A DNA stretch of 53,900 nucleotides from DASWHK01 sp036398215 (lineage in GTDB: Bacteria > Acidobacteriota > UBA890): NCBI GenBank assembly GCA_036398215.1, contig DASWHK010000008.1:1-53900 (forward strand), in the 5' to 3' direction. The position numbers and the translations under genes were made by a program. Positions 1 to 10,263 of this stretch are shown piece by piece (the stretch's first letter is position 1; the number at the start of each line of letters is the position of its first letter). The notes below the pieces were generated by a model. It had not been told where the DNA came from. It saw nothing but the letters and a program-made list of their open reading frames with translations, and did not search any database.

Positions 1-142
1 GCCACTGATCGAAGCCGCGCGCCTCACCGTGCGCGCCGAGAACCTCCTGGACGCCGAGGTCGAGGCCAAGCGCACGCCGACGCTCGGCTACGCGGCGCCG
101 CGCCTGCTGTATGGTGGCGTAACGCTCACCTGGCCTCGCTAA
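1..142 (+). CDS. TonB-dependent receptor-type outer-membrane protein, C-terminal end only
   Basis: An open frame enters from the left edge (first full codon at position 2) and stops with TAA at 140-142, giving 46 residues. The peptide contains LTVRAENLLDAEVE, then YAAPRLLYGGVTLTW before the final PR. This is the usual close of TonB-dependent receptor barrels, where an 'xNLxDxxYxx' strand is followed by a proline-glycine turn and a last strand that ends in aromatic and hydrophobic residues. The substrate cannot be told from this tail. A different outer-membrane barrel is possible. Confidence 0.6.
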   Translation, partial: PLIEAARLTVRAENLLDAEVEAKRTPTLGYAAPRLLYGGVTLTWPR

Positions 143-193
143 GCCGCAGGCCTCCCCGGAAGCAGGCCAGCCCGAGCACCCGTGACGCGACGA

Positions 194-2449
194 CTAGCCG
201 CCGAGGGCGGCCAGGCGCGCGGCGGCGCGCGGCGCCACCCAGGGGCCGTCGTTGTCGAAGAGACGGGCGTCGGGGTCGGCCGCGGCCCCCCGGAAGGCCG
301 CGGCGGCCTGCTCGCGGTAGGCGGGGCCGAGGGCGGTCAGGGCGATGCCGAGCCAGTAGTCCACGGCGCCCTGCCCGAGGCCGGCGCCCGAGGGGGCCCC
401 GTCGATGGCGCGAAGCGTCCTGACGGCCTCTTCCCAGGCCGCGGCGTGCAGGAGGACGGCGGCTCGGTTGAGCTCCACGATCCATTCACCAGTCTCTGAA
501 GCGGGGGCGCCGGCCGCCAGCGTCGCGGAGATCACCGAGTAGAGCAGCTCCGGATCGGCCGGCGAGATCACCGTCGGCGTCGCGCCCAGCATGACCTCGA
601 AGATCTGCGTGGCGCCGTCCCGCTGCACCTGGATGGCGAGCACCGCGCCGGGGGCCGCCGCGCGCACCGCGGCTCGCGCCGCGGCGGCGCGATCGATGAG
701 CTCGCCGGCGATCGAGACGACGCGGTCGCCGACCTGGATTCCGGCGGCCGCCGCCGGGCCGCCGGCGGTGACGTCGATGACGGTCACGCCGCCGCCGACG
801 TCGGCGAGCAAGCCGCCCAACCAGGGGCCCTCCAGCAACGTGGCGGCCTCGAAGCCGCCGGCCAGGGCGACGATGTCGGCGGCGCTGTCGAGCCGCACCC
901 GCACCCGGTCCGGCCGCGCCGGTCCCGGCGCCGAGGGCCAGATCCACAGGTCGGCGCCGGTTGCCACCAGGTCGTCGTCGAGGACCGCCAGCAGGTACAC
1001 CGAGCCGCGGGCCTCGCGGTCGAAGGCGGCCTGCACTGCCCGCCAGTCCGGGCCCCCGGCGCCGGCCACGGCCGCGGCTCGCAGCGCCTCGCTCGACAGG
1101 CCGACGTCGTCGAACAGCGGCTCCGCCCAGGTGCGGTCGAGCACGGTCCAGTCCTCGACCGTCGCCAACGTCGAGCGCAACAGCGCGGCAAGCTCGCGGG
1201 CGCCCCGCTCGTCGCCGCCGAGGACGCCGAGCAGCGCCAGGCCCGGCCGCAGCAGAACCGGAACCACCCGCGTCTGCTGATCGGCGACCTCCACTTCGGC
1301 GATGAACACGCCGCCGCCGCTGGAGATCTCGATCCTGTGCTCGCCCGGCTCGAGCTCGAGCCGCGGCGAGCCCTGGCCCTCGGGGAACTGCGGCGTCGCC
1401 TCGACGCCGTCGACCATCACCTCGGCTTCCGGCTCGAGCCCCTCGAGCACGACGGTCCCGGCGGCGCGCTCGAGTACGATCGTCGCCCGGTAATCGGCGA
1501 GGTCGGCGACCTGAACGTCATAGAGCCGGGTGCGGTAGCCGGGCAGCGCGACCTCGACGGAGTGGGTGCCCGGCTGCAGGCCCTCGACGACGAGCGCCTC
1601 GGAGAACTCGGCGCGCGAATAGAGCGCCGCCTCCGGCGGCGGCACGAAATCTGCCGGCGCCTGGCCCGCCGTACTGCCCAGTACGCGGCCGTCGACCGCC
1701 ACGGCGGCGCCCGTCGGACGGGTGAAGACCCTGAGCACGGCGCTGAGGCGGACCAGCGAACGCTCCACCAGCAGCCGCTCGCCGGCACCGACCTCGATCT
1801 CCTCCTGGACCGGCTCGAACCCCGGGCGCTCCAGCGACAGCGCGTGGCTGCCGGCGACGACCGGGTAGCGAAACAACCCCTCCGCGAGGAGCGCGCCGTC
1901 GAGCCGGACCTGGACGTCGGCGGGGCGGACGTCGAGCTCGAGGAAGCCGATGGTCGCGTCGTATACGTCGTCAAACAGGTTCAGGTAGCGAGGTGAAAGC
2001 TGCACGCGATCCATCTCGACCGCCGGATCACGGCGCAGCAGCGCGCGGATGTCGGCGGCGGCCTCCTCCTCGGCGCCGTTGTTGAACAGCGCCTGCGACC
2101 GGTACGTGAGGCAGTCGACCAGGAGGTCGCGGTCGGCCGCCGCTCCCGAGGCCTCGAGCCGGCGCTCGAGCGCCGTGATCAGGCGCGCGAACATCGGGAT
2201 CGAGTCGGGCTGGTCCAGCAGCGAGCCGAAGGTCGCGACGGCGACGTCGAAATCCTCTCGCAACCGCTGCAGCTCGGCGTCGTCCTGCGCCGGCTCGTGC
2301 ATCATCGGCGAGCTTCGCGCACCTCCTTCGAACGAAACAGCGATTATCCCACCGCGCGCCTCCGCCGCCGCCGGGATCGGCGTCACCGGAAGGGTCAGCG
2401 TCGCGACGGCCGCGCACGCCACGATCAGCCACCTCGACATCGTGCTCAC
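194..2449 (-). CDS. Secreted PEGA-repeat / PDZ-domain protein
   Basis: Exported 751-residue protein of unknown function. Residues 1-29 form a signal peptide ending near PAAAEA. A helical TPR-like stretch follows (about 55-155), then three PEGA-type beta modules (about 168-235, 240-330 and 331-395). These have the hallmark of a short 'V.VDG' turn and a closing 'G.H.VE...PGY' strand. A region around 400-530 may be CsgG-like. A PDZ domain lies at about 545-625 (GPAAAAGIQVGDRVVSIAGE), and a TPR-like tail ends the protein. The GTG start overlaps the stop of the upstream gene (GTGA, 2446-2449), so the two are translationally coupled; an in-frame ATG three codons later (2440) is an alternative. PEGA domains are often found in surface or envelope proteins linked to Ser/Thr kinases, which fits the kinase two genes upstream. 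The stop lies in a CTAG tetranucleotide. Confidence 0.85.
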   Translation of the reverse strand: MSTMSRWLIVACAAVATLTLPVTPIPAAAEARGGIIAVSFEGGARSSPMMHEPAQDDAELQRLREDFDVAVATFGSLLDQPDSIPMFARLITALERRLEASGAAADRDLLVDCLTYRSQALFNNGAEEEAAADIRALLRRDPAVEMDRVQLSPRYLNLFDDVYDATIGFLELDVRPADVQVRLDGALLAEGLFRYPVVAGSHALSLERPGFEPVQEEIEVGAGERLLVERSLVRLSAVLRVFTRPTGAAVAVDGRVLGSTAGQAPADFVPPPEAALYSRAEFSEALVVEGLQPGTHSVEVALPGYRTRLYDVQVADLADYRATIVLERAAGTVVLEGLEPEAEVMVDGVEATPQFPEGQGSPRLELEPGEHRIEISSGGGVFIAEVEVADQQTRVVPVLLRPGLALLGVLGGDERGARELAALLRSTLATVEDWTVLDRTWAEPLFDDVGLSSEALRAAAVAGAGGPDWRAVQAAFDREARGSVYLLAVLDDDLVATGADLWIWPSAPGPARPDRVRVRLDSAADIVALAGGFEAATLLEGPWLGGLLADVGGGVTVIDVTAGGPAAAAGIQVGDRVVSIAGELIDRAAAARAAVRAAAPGAVLAIQVQRDGATQIFEVMLGATPTVISPADPELLYSVISATLAAGAPASETGEWIVELNRAAVLLHAAAWEEAVRTLRAIDGAPSGAGLGQGAVDYWLGIALTALGPAYREQAAAAFRGAAADPDARLFDNDGPWVAPRAAARLAALGG

Positions 2450-3984
2450 TCCACCTCCAGGAAGGCCTTCAAGTCGCGGTCGGCGACGTAGATCCGCCCG
2501 CTGCCGTCGACCGCCAGGTCGCGGGGGCTGCGCAGCTCGATGCCGCCGGGGAGCTGCGGCCCCAGCTGCCAGCGGTGGGCGCCGCCGGCGTCGAAGACGT
2601 CGATGGTCCTGGCGTCACGATCGAGGACGTAGATGTTGCCGAGCGCGTCGACGGCGATCGCCTCGGGCCGCCGCCAATCCCGTTGCACGACCCGGGTCCG
2701 CTCGCCGGCCGCGGCGTTGAAGCGATAGACCGCCTCGGCGCGCCGATCGAGCACGTAGAAGCGGCCGAGGTGATCGACGGCGACGTCGACCGGCTCGGAG
2801 TCATCGCCACCCATCACCATGCTCAGGAAGCCGCCGCCTTCGTCGAACAGCAGCACCTGCCGGCGATTGGCGTCGACCAGCAGCCACTGGCGGAAGATGC
2901 CGCGGCCGCCGGCGACGATCTGCTCGACCGGCTTCATCTCGTTGTTCTCGGGCCGGGCGAACTCTTGCCGCTCGCGGGAGACCGGCATCAGCACCGAGCG
3001 CCGGGTGGCCACGTAAGGGGTGGCTCCGGGGGCCGCCCACCAGGGATGGTGGGCCTCCGACGAAGGCACCCGGTGCGACAGCGTCCCGTCGGCCTCGACC
3101 ACCGCGATCAACGGCAGCCCCGGGTCGACGATCACCAGCCGGTTGTCCTCGGAAGCGTCGATGCCGACCGGCTCGTCGAGCTGCGGGCCCGAGATCCGCA
3201 CCTGGCGGGCACCGCTCCACGGCTGCTGCCCCCGCGCCGGCCGCGACAGCAGCCGGAATCCGAGCTCGAGGCGGCGTCGTGCCGCCGCCGCCACCGCGCC
3301 CGCCTCGCCCGCCTCGCCCTCAGCTCCGCCGTGCTCGTCGATAAGCCGTTGCAGGATCTCGGCGCCCGGTGCCCAATCGCCGGAGCGCATCAGCACCGTC
3401 GCCAGCTGCAGGCGGGCTGCCGGCGTCCACCCCGAGTCGGGCTCGTCCTCGACCGCGGCGAGGAAGGCGGCGGCCGCCGCCTGCGGCTCACCGAGCAGGA
3501 CGCTGACCTCGCCGGCTCGCACCAGCGCCTCCGCCCGCCAGGCGAGGCCGGGATAGTCGGCGCGGCCGAAAAGCAGCACGACGTTGCGAAACGCCTCCCG
3601 CGCCGCCACCAGGTCCTCGGAGCTCCGCCCGGTCGCCACCCGGAGCCTGCCGTCGAGAACGAAGGCCCCCGCCGCCCCGGGCGTGCGGGCGTAGTCCTGC
3701 TTGAGGCTGGCGATGGCGAGCCGGGCGGCGTCGATGTCGCCGAGCGCCCAGCGCCCCTCCGCCACCCGCAGCAGCGCATCGTCGGCGATGTCCGCGCCCC
3801 CGAACTGCTGGACCAGCAGCTCCCAGTTGCGCAGCGCCGCCTGCAGGTCGCCCGCGGCGGCCAGGCGCTCGGCGTCGGCGAACAGCCGCAGCGCCGCCTC
3901 CGGGTCTTGCTGGGCCCGCAGGAGAGCGGTCGGGACCGCCACGGCGGCAAGCAGGACGAGGGCTGTGGCGGCTCGTCTGATCAA
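2446..3984 (-). CDS. Secreted TPR plus NHL-type beta-propeller protein
   Basis: A 512-residue protein with an N-terminal signal peptide (hydrophobic residues 6-23, cleavage near LLRAQQ). TPR-like helical repeats span about 28-230 and resemble outer-membrane lipoprotein/YbgF-type TPR arrays. A C-terminal propeller of about 250-505 has repeated 'D..GR.YV.D' and 'D.LGNIYVLDRD' strands typical of NHL repeats. It is probably a periplasmic scaffold; no catalytic residues are evident. The start is a TTG at 3984. In the two tandem copies of this start region upstream, the equivalent position is ATG; here it reads ATC, so the TTG just before it is the only good initiator. The TTG overlaps the stop of an upstream 13-codon frame (TTGA). 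The gene is coupled to the PEGA/PDZ gene downstream. Confidence 0.85.
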   Translation of the reverse strand: MIRRAATALVLLAAVAVPTALLRAQQDPEAALRLFADAERLAAAGDLQAALRNWELLVQQFGGADIADDALLRVAEGRWALGDIDAARLAIASLKQDYARTPGAAGAFVLDGRLRVATGRSSEDLVAAREAFRNVVLLFGRADYPGLAWRAEALVRAGEVSVLLGEPQAAAAAFLAAVEDEPDSGWTPAARLQLATVLMRSGDWAPGAEILQRLIDEHGGAEGEAGEAGAVAAAARRRLELGFRLLSRPARGQQPWSGARQVRISGPQLDEPVGIDASEDNRLVIVDPGLPLIAVVEADGTLSHRVPSSEAHHPWWAAPGATPYVATRRSVLMPVSRERQEFARPENNEMKPVEQIVAGGRGIFRQWLLVDANRRQVLLFDEGGGFLSMVMGGDDSEPVDVAVDHLGRFYVLDRRAEAVYRFNAAAGERTRVVQRDWRRPEAIAVDALGNIYVLDRDARTIDVFDAGGAHRWQLGPQLPGGIELRSPRDLAVDGSGRIYVADRDLKAFLEVE

Positions 3985-4022
3985 CCCTCCTCCTTGCGGT
4001 TGGCGATGGCGGCTCGTCTCAT
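3981..4022 (-). CDS. Possible 13-codon leader peptide 2 in the tandem start repeat
   Basis: ATG at 4020-4022 follows AAGGAG and encodes MRRAAIANRKEEG, then TGA at 3981-3983. This stop overlaps the TTG start of the TPR/NHL gene (3982-3984), so ribosomes ending here could restart on that gene. It may instead be a non-translated relic of the duplication. Confidence 0.35.
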   Translation of the reverse strand: MRRAAIANRKEEG

Positions 4023-4060
4023 CAACGCTCCTTGCGGTTGGCGATGGCGGCTGGTCGCAT
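4022..4060 (-). CDS. Possible 12-codon leader peptide 1 in the tandem start repeat
   Basis: ATG at 4058-4060 follows AGGAGG (4065-4070 read on the minus strand) with 4-5 nt spacing. It encodes MRPAAIANRKER and ends in TGA at 4022-4024. The stop overlaps the ATG of the second leader frame (TGATG), an arrangement that permits termination-reinitiation. The peptide resembles the first residues of the TPR/NHL protein because it arose by duplication. Translation is inference. Confidence 0.35.
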   Translation of the reverse strand: MRPAAIANRKER

Positions 4061-4147
4061 CAACCCTCCTGGGGATTCGCGAATAATTGACTTGCTGCCC
4101 CTAGCTTGCACGCCGCCATGCGCGCGGGGCGCTCGCCCATCAGAGCT

Positions 4148-6223
<2,076 letters not shown>

Positions 6224-6378
6224 CGGATGGCCGTCTGCGAGGGCCGGCGAACGGACGCCCCGAGTCCGCTCCAACCGGGAAAGTCATCGCCTTCGAATCC
6301 TACCGTAGCGAGCGACGGTGGGGCTACCGCCTCGCGGAGGGCCGACCCATCGAAAAGGTTGGGCCAGAGTGGCGCGGG

Positions 6379-6648
6379 GTGCCGGCGCTCTACGTCGATT
6401 ACGGCACCCGCTTCGTCGGCAAACCACCCGAGTTCGGCCAGCAGGTGCGCGACGATTACACCGAGAACCGCTACCACCAGCCCGCCGACGAGTTCGACGA
6501 GTCGTGGGACTTCAGCGGCACCGCCCTGGATCTCGAGGCGCTGCTCGCGGTCGGCCGGGCGATCTCGGCCGCCGACATCTGGCCGGAGTGGAAGCCGGGC
6601 ACGGAGTTCAAGGCAACGCGCGAGGCGATGCTGGGAGGTCGCCGCTAA
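6379..6648 (+). pseudogene. C-terminal remnant of an M28-family zinc aminopeptidase
   Basis: An 89-codon frame opening at GTG 6379 reads like the last part of acidobacterial M28 peptidases: GVPALYVDYGTRF, a GKP segment, then YHQPADE and a final WPEWKPGTEFKATR. The histidine of YHQ is at the position of the last zinc ligand in this family. Everything that should precede it is missing: the other zinc ligands, the catalytic glutamate and the signal peptide. The frame stays open upstream to about 6226, but those residues do not look like the family and include antisense of the kinase start. It is therefore the 3' stub of a gene cut by a rearrangement next to the kinase cluster. Expression as a small protein cannot be excluded. 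Confidence 0.7.
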
Positions 6649-6721
6649 CCCCCTTGGTGAACGGGGAGGCCACCGGCGCGACCGCGATGGGCAGCGACCC
6701 GGGGCCCTCGCGACAGGCCTG

Positions 6722-6740
6722 GCAGGCCGTGGCCTGCTAG
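6722..6740. repeat. Small palindrome ending in the dispersed CTAGCAGGCC motif
   Basis: GCAGGCC (6722-6728) and GGCCTGC (6731-6737) form a perfect 7-bp stem. The right arm plus TAG is the reverse complement of CTAGCAGGCC. It lies between the M28 stub and the superoxide dismutase gene. There is no T-tract, so an intrinsic terminator is doubtful. Confidence 0.5.
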
Positions 6741-6760
6741 AGCGGCGGCGCGGTGATTTG

Positions 6761-6790
6761 TTGGCCCACCGACCGGTGTGAGACTATCGT
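6761..6790 (+). promoter_or_regulatory. Candidate sigma-70 promoter of the superoxide dismutase gene
   Basis: TTGGCC (6761-6766), an 18-nt spacer and TATCGT (6785-6790) give partial -35 and -10 matches. The predicted leader of about 49 nt ends in GGAGG just before ATG 6846. Confidence 0.35.
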
Positions 6791-6845
6791 CTCGTTGTCT
6801 TCTGCCCGCTGCGAACACCCTTCATCGTGCCAACGGAGGAATCCC

Positions 6846-7457
6846 ATGGCGTATGAACTTCCCGACCTGCCCTATGCCGCCGACGCCCTCGAGCCCCATA
6901 TCGACGCCCGGACGATGGAGATCCATCACGGCAAGCACCACGCCGCCTACATCAGCAACGTCAACAAGGCGCTGGAGGGTCACCCGAAGCTGGCCGCGAA
7001 GAGCGTCGAAGACCTGATCTCCGACCTGGCGGCGGTGCCGGAGGGCATCCGCGGGGCGGTACGCAACAACGGCGGCGGCCACGCCAACCACTCGCTGTTC
7101 TGGACGATCATGAGCCCGGACGGCGGCGGCGAACCCAGCGGCGACCTCGCCGACGCCATCAACGCCGCCTGCAAGAGCTTCGACGACTTCAAGAAGCAGC
7201 TCCACCAGGCCGGCATGACCCGCTTCGGCTCCGGCTGGGCCTGGCTGTCGGTGGACGGCGGCAAGCTGAAGGTCGAGAGCACCCCCAACCAGGACAGCCC
7301 GCTGATGGAAGGGCGCATCCCCATCCTCGGCTGTGACGTCTGGGAGCATGCCTATTATCTGAAGTACCAGAACGTCCGCGGCGACTACATCAACGCGTTC
7401 TTCAACGTCATCGACTGGGACGCCGTCGCCGAGAGGTTCGCCGCCGCCGGCGGCTAG
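6846..7457 (+). CDS. sodA: Superoxide dismutase, Mn-type (Fe/Mn family)
   Basis: A 203-residue cytosolic enzyme that converts superoxide to hydrogen peroxide and oxygen. Metal ligands are visible as H27 (HHGKHH), H82 (HANHSLFW), D164 and H168 (DVWEHAYYLKY). The segment TPNQDSPLMEG places a glutamine at the position typical of manganese rather than iron enzymes, so Mn is the likelier cofactor; cambialism is possible. No signal peptide is present. ATG 6846 was chosen because GGAGG lies just upstream and the family begins MxYELPxLPY. The longer frame from 6753 has no homology. It appears to be a single-gene unit. Confidence 0.97.
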   Translation: MAYELPDLPYAADALEPHIDARTMEIHHGKHHAAYISNVNKALEGHPKLAAKSVEDLISDLAAVPEGIRGAVRNNGGGHANHSLFWTIMSPDGGGEPSGDLADAINAACKSFDDFKKQLHQAGMTRFGSGWAWLSVDGGKLKVESTPNQDSPLMEGRIPILGCDVWEHAYYLKYQNVRGDYINAFFNVIDWDAVAERFAAAGG

Positions 7458-7518
7458 ACTGCGGCTCGATCGAGGAAAGCGCCGGCCGCCCGCCGGCGGG
7501 CCGACCGAAAGAGCTCCG

Positions 7519-8493
7519 ATGGAACGTCCCCTCGCCCTCCGCTGCCGCGGGTTGACGAAGAGCTTCAACGGCACCAAGGCCGTCGACGCCCTCGACCTGA
7601 GCGTCCCGGAGCGGACGATCTTCGGCCTCCTGGGGCCGAACGGCTCCGGTAAGACCACCACGATCCGGATCGTGCTCGGTATCTTCGCCCGCGACGCCGG
7701 CGAGGTGACGACGCTGGGGATCGACGATGCGCTCGCGGTCCGGGATCGGCTCGGCTACCTGCCCGAGGAGCGCGGCCTGTACCCGAAGATGAAGGTCGGC
7801 GAGCAGCTGGCGTTCCTCGGCAGCATCCGCGGCCTCTCGCGGCGCGACGCCAAGCAGCGTGCCGAGCGCTGGCTGGGCCGTCTCGGCCTCGCCGAGCGCG
7901 CCAGGTCCGAGACCAACGAGCTTTCCAAGGGCATGCAGCAGAAGGTGCAGTTCGCCGCCGCCGTCATCCACGAGCCCGAGCTGCTGGTGCTCGACGAGCC
8001 GTTCACCGGCCTCGACCCGATCAACACGCGGCTGCTCAAGGAGCTGATCCTCGAGCAGCGCGACCGCGGCGCCACCGTCGTCCTGTCGACGCATCGCATG
8101 GACCAGGTCGAGACCATGTGCGAGTCGATCTGCCTGATCCACGAGGGCCGCGACGTGCTCGCCGGGCCGCTCAGCGAGGTAAAGGCCGCCTACGGTAAGA
8201 GCAGCGTGCAGCTCGAGTACGACGGCCCGCCGGGGGCGCTGGCGGCGCTCGAGGGGGTTCGCGAGGTCCGCGACTCCGGCCGCGCGGCGAGCCTGCTGCT
8301 GGAGAAGGGCGCCGATTCGCAGCGGCTCCTGCGGCAGCTCATCGAGCGGGTGACGGTGCGCTCGTTCGTGCTCGCCGAGCCTTCCGTCGAGGACATCTTC
8401 CTGGACAAGGTCGGCTACGTGCCCGGCCTCGCGACCCACCCGCCGGTGGCGCCCGGCGCCGACGTCCTGTTAGCGGAGGAGAGTCCGGCGTGA
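7519..8493 (+). CDS. ABC transporter ATP-binding protein (NatA/CcmA-like)
   Basis: A 324-residue ATPase subunit. Walker A GPNGSGKTT is near residue 40, the signature ELSKGMQQKVQ is near 135, and Walker B LLVLDEPFTGLDP is near 155, followed by the H-loop STHRMDQ. The last ~85 residues form the DUF4162-like domain common in NatA-type export ATPases. It overlaps the permease gene by four bases (GTGA, 8490-8493), so the two make one exporter. NatAB relatives move sodium, drugs or peptides; the substrate is unknown here. A weak AAAGAG lies ahead of the ATG. Confidence 0.93.
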   Translation: MERPLALRCRGLTKSFNGTKAVDALDLSVPERTIFGLLGPNGSGKTTTIRIVLGIFARDAGEVTTLGIDDALAVRDRLGYLPEERGLYPKMKVGEQLAFLGSIRGLSRRDAKQRAERWLGRLGLAERARSETNELSKGMQQKVQFAAAVIHEPELLVLDEPFTGLDPINTRLLKELILEQRDRGATVVLSTHRMDQVETMCESICLIHEGRDVLAGPLSEVKAAYGKSSVQLEYDGPPGALAALEGVREVRDSGRAASLLLEKGADSQRLLRQLIERVTVRSFVLAEPSVEDIFLDKVGYVPGLATHPPVAPGADVLLAEESPA

Positions 8494-9761
8494 GGGCCGA
8501 CAAGATCTTCAGCATGGCCCGCCGCGAGTACCTGGCGCGGGTGCGCAGCAAGGCGTTCATCGTCACCACGCTGCTGCTCCCGGCGATGTTCGCCATCTAC
8601 GCGGTCGTCTTCCCGGCGATGACCCGCGCCGACGTCGACGAGGTCCGGCTGACGATCGTCGACGCCGGGACCGGCATCGGCGCCACGGTGGCCTCGCGGC
8701 TGGAAGCCGAGGAGGCGGTGCCCTTCGTCGTCGAGCAGGTCCTGCAGGTCGCCACCGCCGACCTCGAGGAGGCCCGCGCCGACCTGTCGCAGTCGATCCG
8801 CGAGCGGCAGATCGACGGCTACCTGGTGTTGCAGGCCGATCCGGAGACGCTGGCACGCAGCCAGTATTACGCCCGGGAGACCGGCAACATCATCATCGTC
8901 GAGACGATCGGGGGGGCGGTCGAGGCCGGCATCCTGGAGAGCTGGTTCGACGGCGACGCGCTCGAGCGGCTGCGCCGGGTCCAGCGGTCGCGGATGCAGA
9001 CGATCACCGTATCGGCCAGCGGCGAGGAAGCGGGCGGCTTTCTGGTGGCCTACGCCAGCACCTTCGTCCTCGGGATGCTGCTGTACATGACGGTGCTCAT
9101 GTACGGGCAACAGATGGCGATGGCGATCGTCGAGGAGAAGAGCTCGCGGCTCGTCGAGCTGGTGATCGGCGCCGTGACCTCCACCGAGTACATGATCGGC
9201 AAAGTCCTCGGCGTCCTGGCCACCGGGCTGACCCAGCTCGGCATCTGGCTGCTGATGGTGGCGGTGATGATCCTCGGCATTCTTCCGGCCCTCGCCATCG
9301 GCACCGCGATGGCCGATTTCGACCTCGCCGGGGCCCTCGACGTCCGCACCCTCGCCTATTTCTCGATCTTCTTCTTCCTCGGCTACCTGATGTACGCCAC
9401 CGTGTTCGCGGCGATCGGCGCCACCTGCGACTCCGTCCAGGAGCTGCAACAGGCGATGCTGCCGGCGATCATGCCGGTGATCCTGGCATTCATGTCGATG
9501 TTCTATATCATGACCAACCCGAGCTCGTTCGCCGCCAAGGCGCTGAGCTTCTTCCCCTACTTCACGCCGCTGACGATGTTCGCACGGGTCAACGTCTCGC
9601 AGCCGCCGCTCTGGGAGGTCTGGCTGTCGATCGTCGTGTTGCTGGCGACGGCGGCGGCGACGATCTGGGCCGCCGGCAAGATCTTTCACGCTACGATACT
9701 GTTTCACGGTAAGCGGCCCGGCCTCGGCGAGCTGTTTCGCATGGTGCGAGCCGCCTCTTGA
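8490..9761 (+). CDS. ABC-2 type transporter permease (NatB-like)
   Basis: A 423-residue membrane partner of the preceding ATPase. One N-terminal helix (about 22-42) is followed by a ~130-residue extracytoplasmic domain, then five or six helices from about 185 to 410. This is the layout of NatB/ABC-2 permeases that begin 'xxxxxREYLxRVRSKAFIxxT', and this protein has ARREYLARVRSKAFIVTT. GTG 8490 overlaps the ATPase stop. The following small gene begins right at its end. Confidence 0.92.
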   Translation: MRADKIFSMARREYLARVRSKAFIVTTLLLPAMFAIYAVVFPAMTRADVDEVRLTIVDAGTGIGATVASRLEAEEAVPFVVEQVLQVATADLEEARADLSQSIRERQIDGYLVLQADPETLARSQYYARETGNIIIVETIGGAVEAGILESWFDGDALERLRRVQRSRMQTITVSASGEEAGGFLVAYASTFVLGMLLYMTVLMYGQQMAMAIVEEKSSRLVELVIGAVTSTEYMIGKVLGVLATGLTQLGIWLLMVAVMILGILPALAIGTAMADFDLAGALDVRTLAYFSIFFFLGYLMYATVFAAIGATCDSVQELQQAMLPAIMPVILAFMSMFYIMTNPSSFAAKALSFFPYFTPLTMFARVNVSQPPLWEVWLSIVVLLATAAATIWAAGKIFHATILFHGKRPGLGELFRMVRAAS

Positions 9762-9775
9762 AAGGAACGCCGACC

Positions 9776-10108
9776 GTGGCAACCAAGTACTCGTGGATCT
9801 TCGTCGACGGCGAGTCGCAGGAGACGTTCCGGATCCGCTCCGGCGATCCGGTCTGGCAGACCGCCGACGACGGGTCGTTCGAGCAGGCCCGCTGTGCGTT
9901 CGAAATCGTCACGGAGGACGGCACCGGCTTCAAGTTCCAGCTGCGAATCACCGGCGGGGTCCTGGAGTCTCAGGGCGTCGAGAACACGGCCGCCCTGATC
10001 CAGTTCATCGACTCGAAGGGCGCCGACATCATCGAGGGCGTCATCAACCGCGGCGTTCGCGGCGACCAGCAGATCCTCTGGGAATCCGACGGCGTCTCGG
10101 TCGGCTGA
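9776..10108 (+). CDS. Small conserved-looking protein of unknown function
   Basis: An acidic protein of about 110 residues starting at GTG 9776, which has AAAGGAA upstream. A TTG at 9758 overlapping the permease stop would add six residues. The sequence begins ATKYSWIFVDGESQETFRI and contains alternating beta-like segments, with no signal peptide, helices or metal motif. One cysteine is present. I do not recognise a family. The tight spacing suggests co-transcription with the ABC exporter, but a role in export is not shown. Confidence 0.7.
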   Translation: MATKYSWIFVDGESQETFRIRSGDPVWQTADDGSFEQARCAFEIVTEDGTGFKFQLRITGGVLESQGVENTAALIQFIDSKGADIIEGVINRGVRGDQQILWESDGVSVG

Positions 10109-10184
10109 CGGCCTGACCGTCGTCATTTCGGTCTCGTCACGCGATCCTTTCGCGACCACGCTGAGGGGCGGCGCCGGCGCGGGT

Positions 10185-10192
10185 GCTATACT
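10185..10192 (+). promoter_or_regulatory. Extended -10 promoter upstream of the HExxH protein
   Basis: The sequence TGCTATACT begins at 10184. TATACT (10187-10192) is a five-of-six -10 match preceded by TGn, which can replace a -35; none is visible. The leader would be about 65 nt. Confidence 0.45.
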
Positions 10193-10263
10193 GGCGCCTT
10201 CTTTGATCTCGGGACGTCGGTTCCGGGTCTCGGGAACCGCGCGCCGGAGCGACGAGCAGCCAG

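Larger units (their letters stand above)
3961..4066 (-). repeat. Tandem 38-bp repeat of the start region of the TPR/NHL gene
   Basis: Two adjacent 38-bp units (3991-4028 and 4029-4066) match the first bases of the TPR/NHL gene (3961-3990, partial third copy). On the minus strand each unit holds a Shine-Dalgarno run (AGGAG or AGGAGG), then GTTGAT(G/C), then an Arg/Ala-coding segment. Differences between units are few: ATG against ATC at the start codon, and CGACC against AGACG just after it. The unit is not a multiple of three, so the copies are in different frames and create short upstream frames. Confidence 0.9.

Noticed and set aside
3961..4070. The 38-bp tandem units as a possible CRISPR array.
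   Set aside because: There are no unique spacers and no cas genes. The units are contiguous and match the coding start of the adjacent gene.
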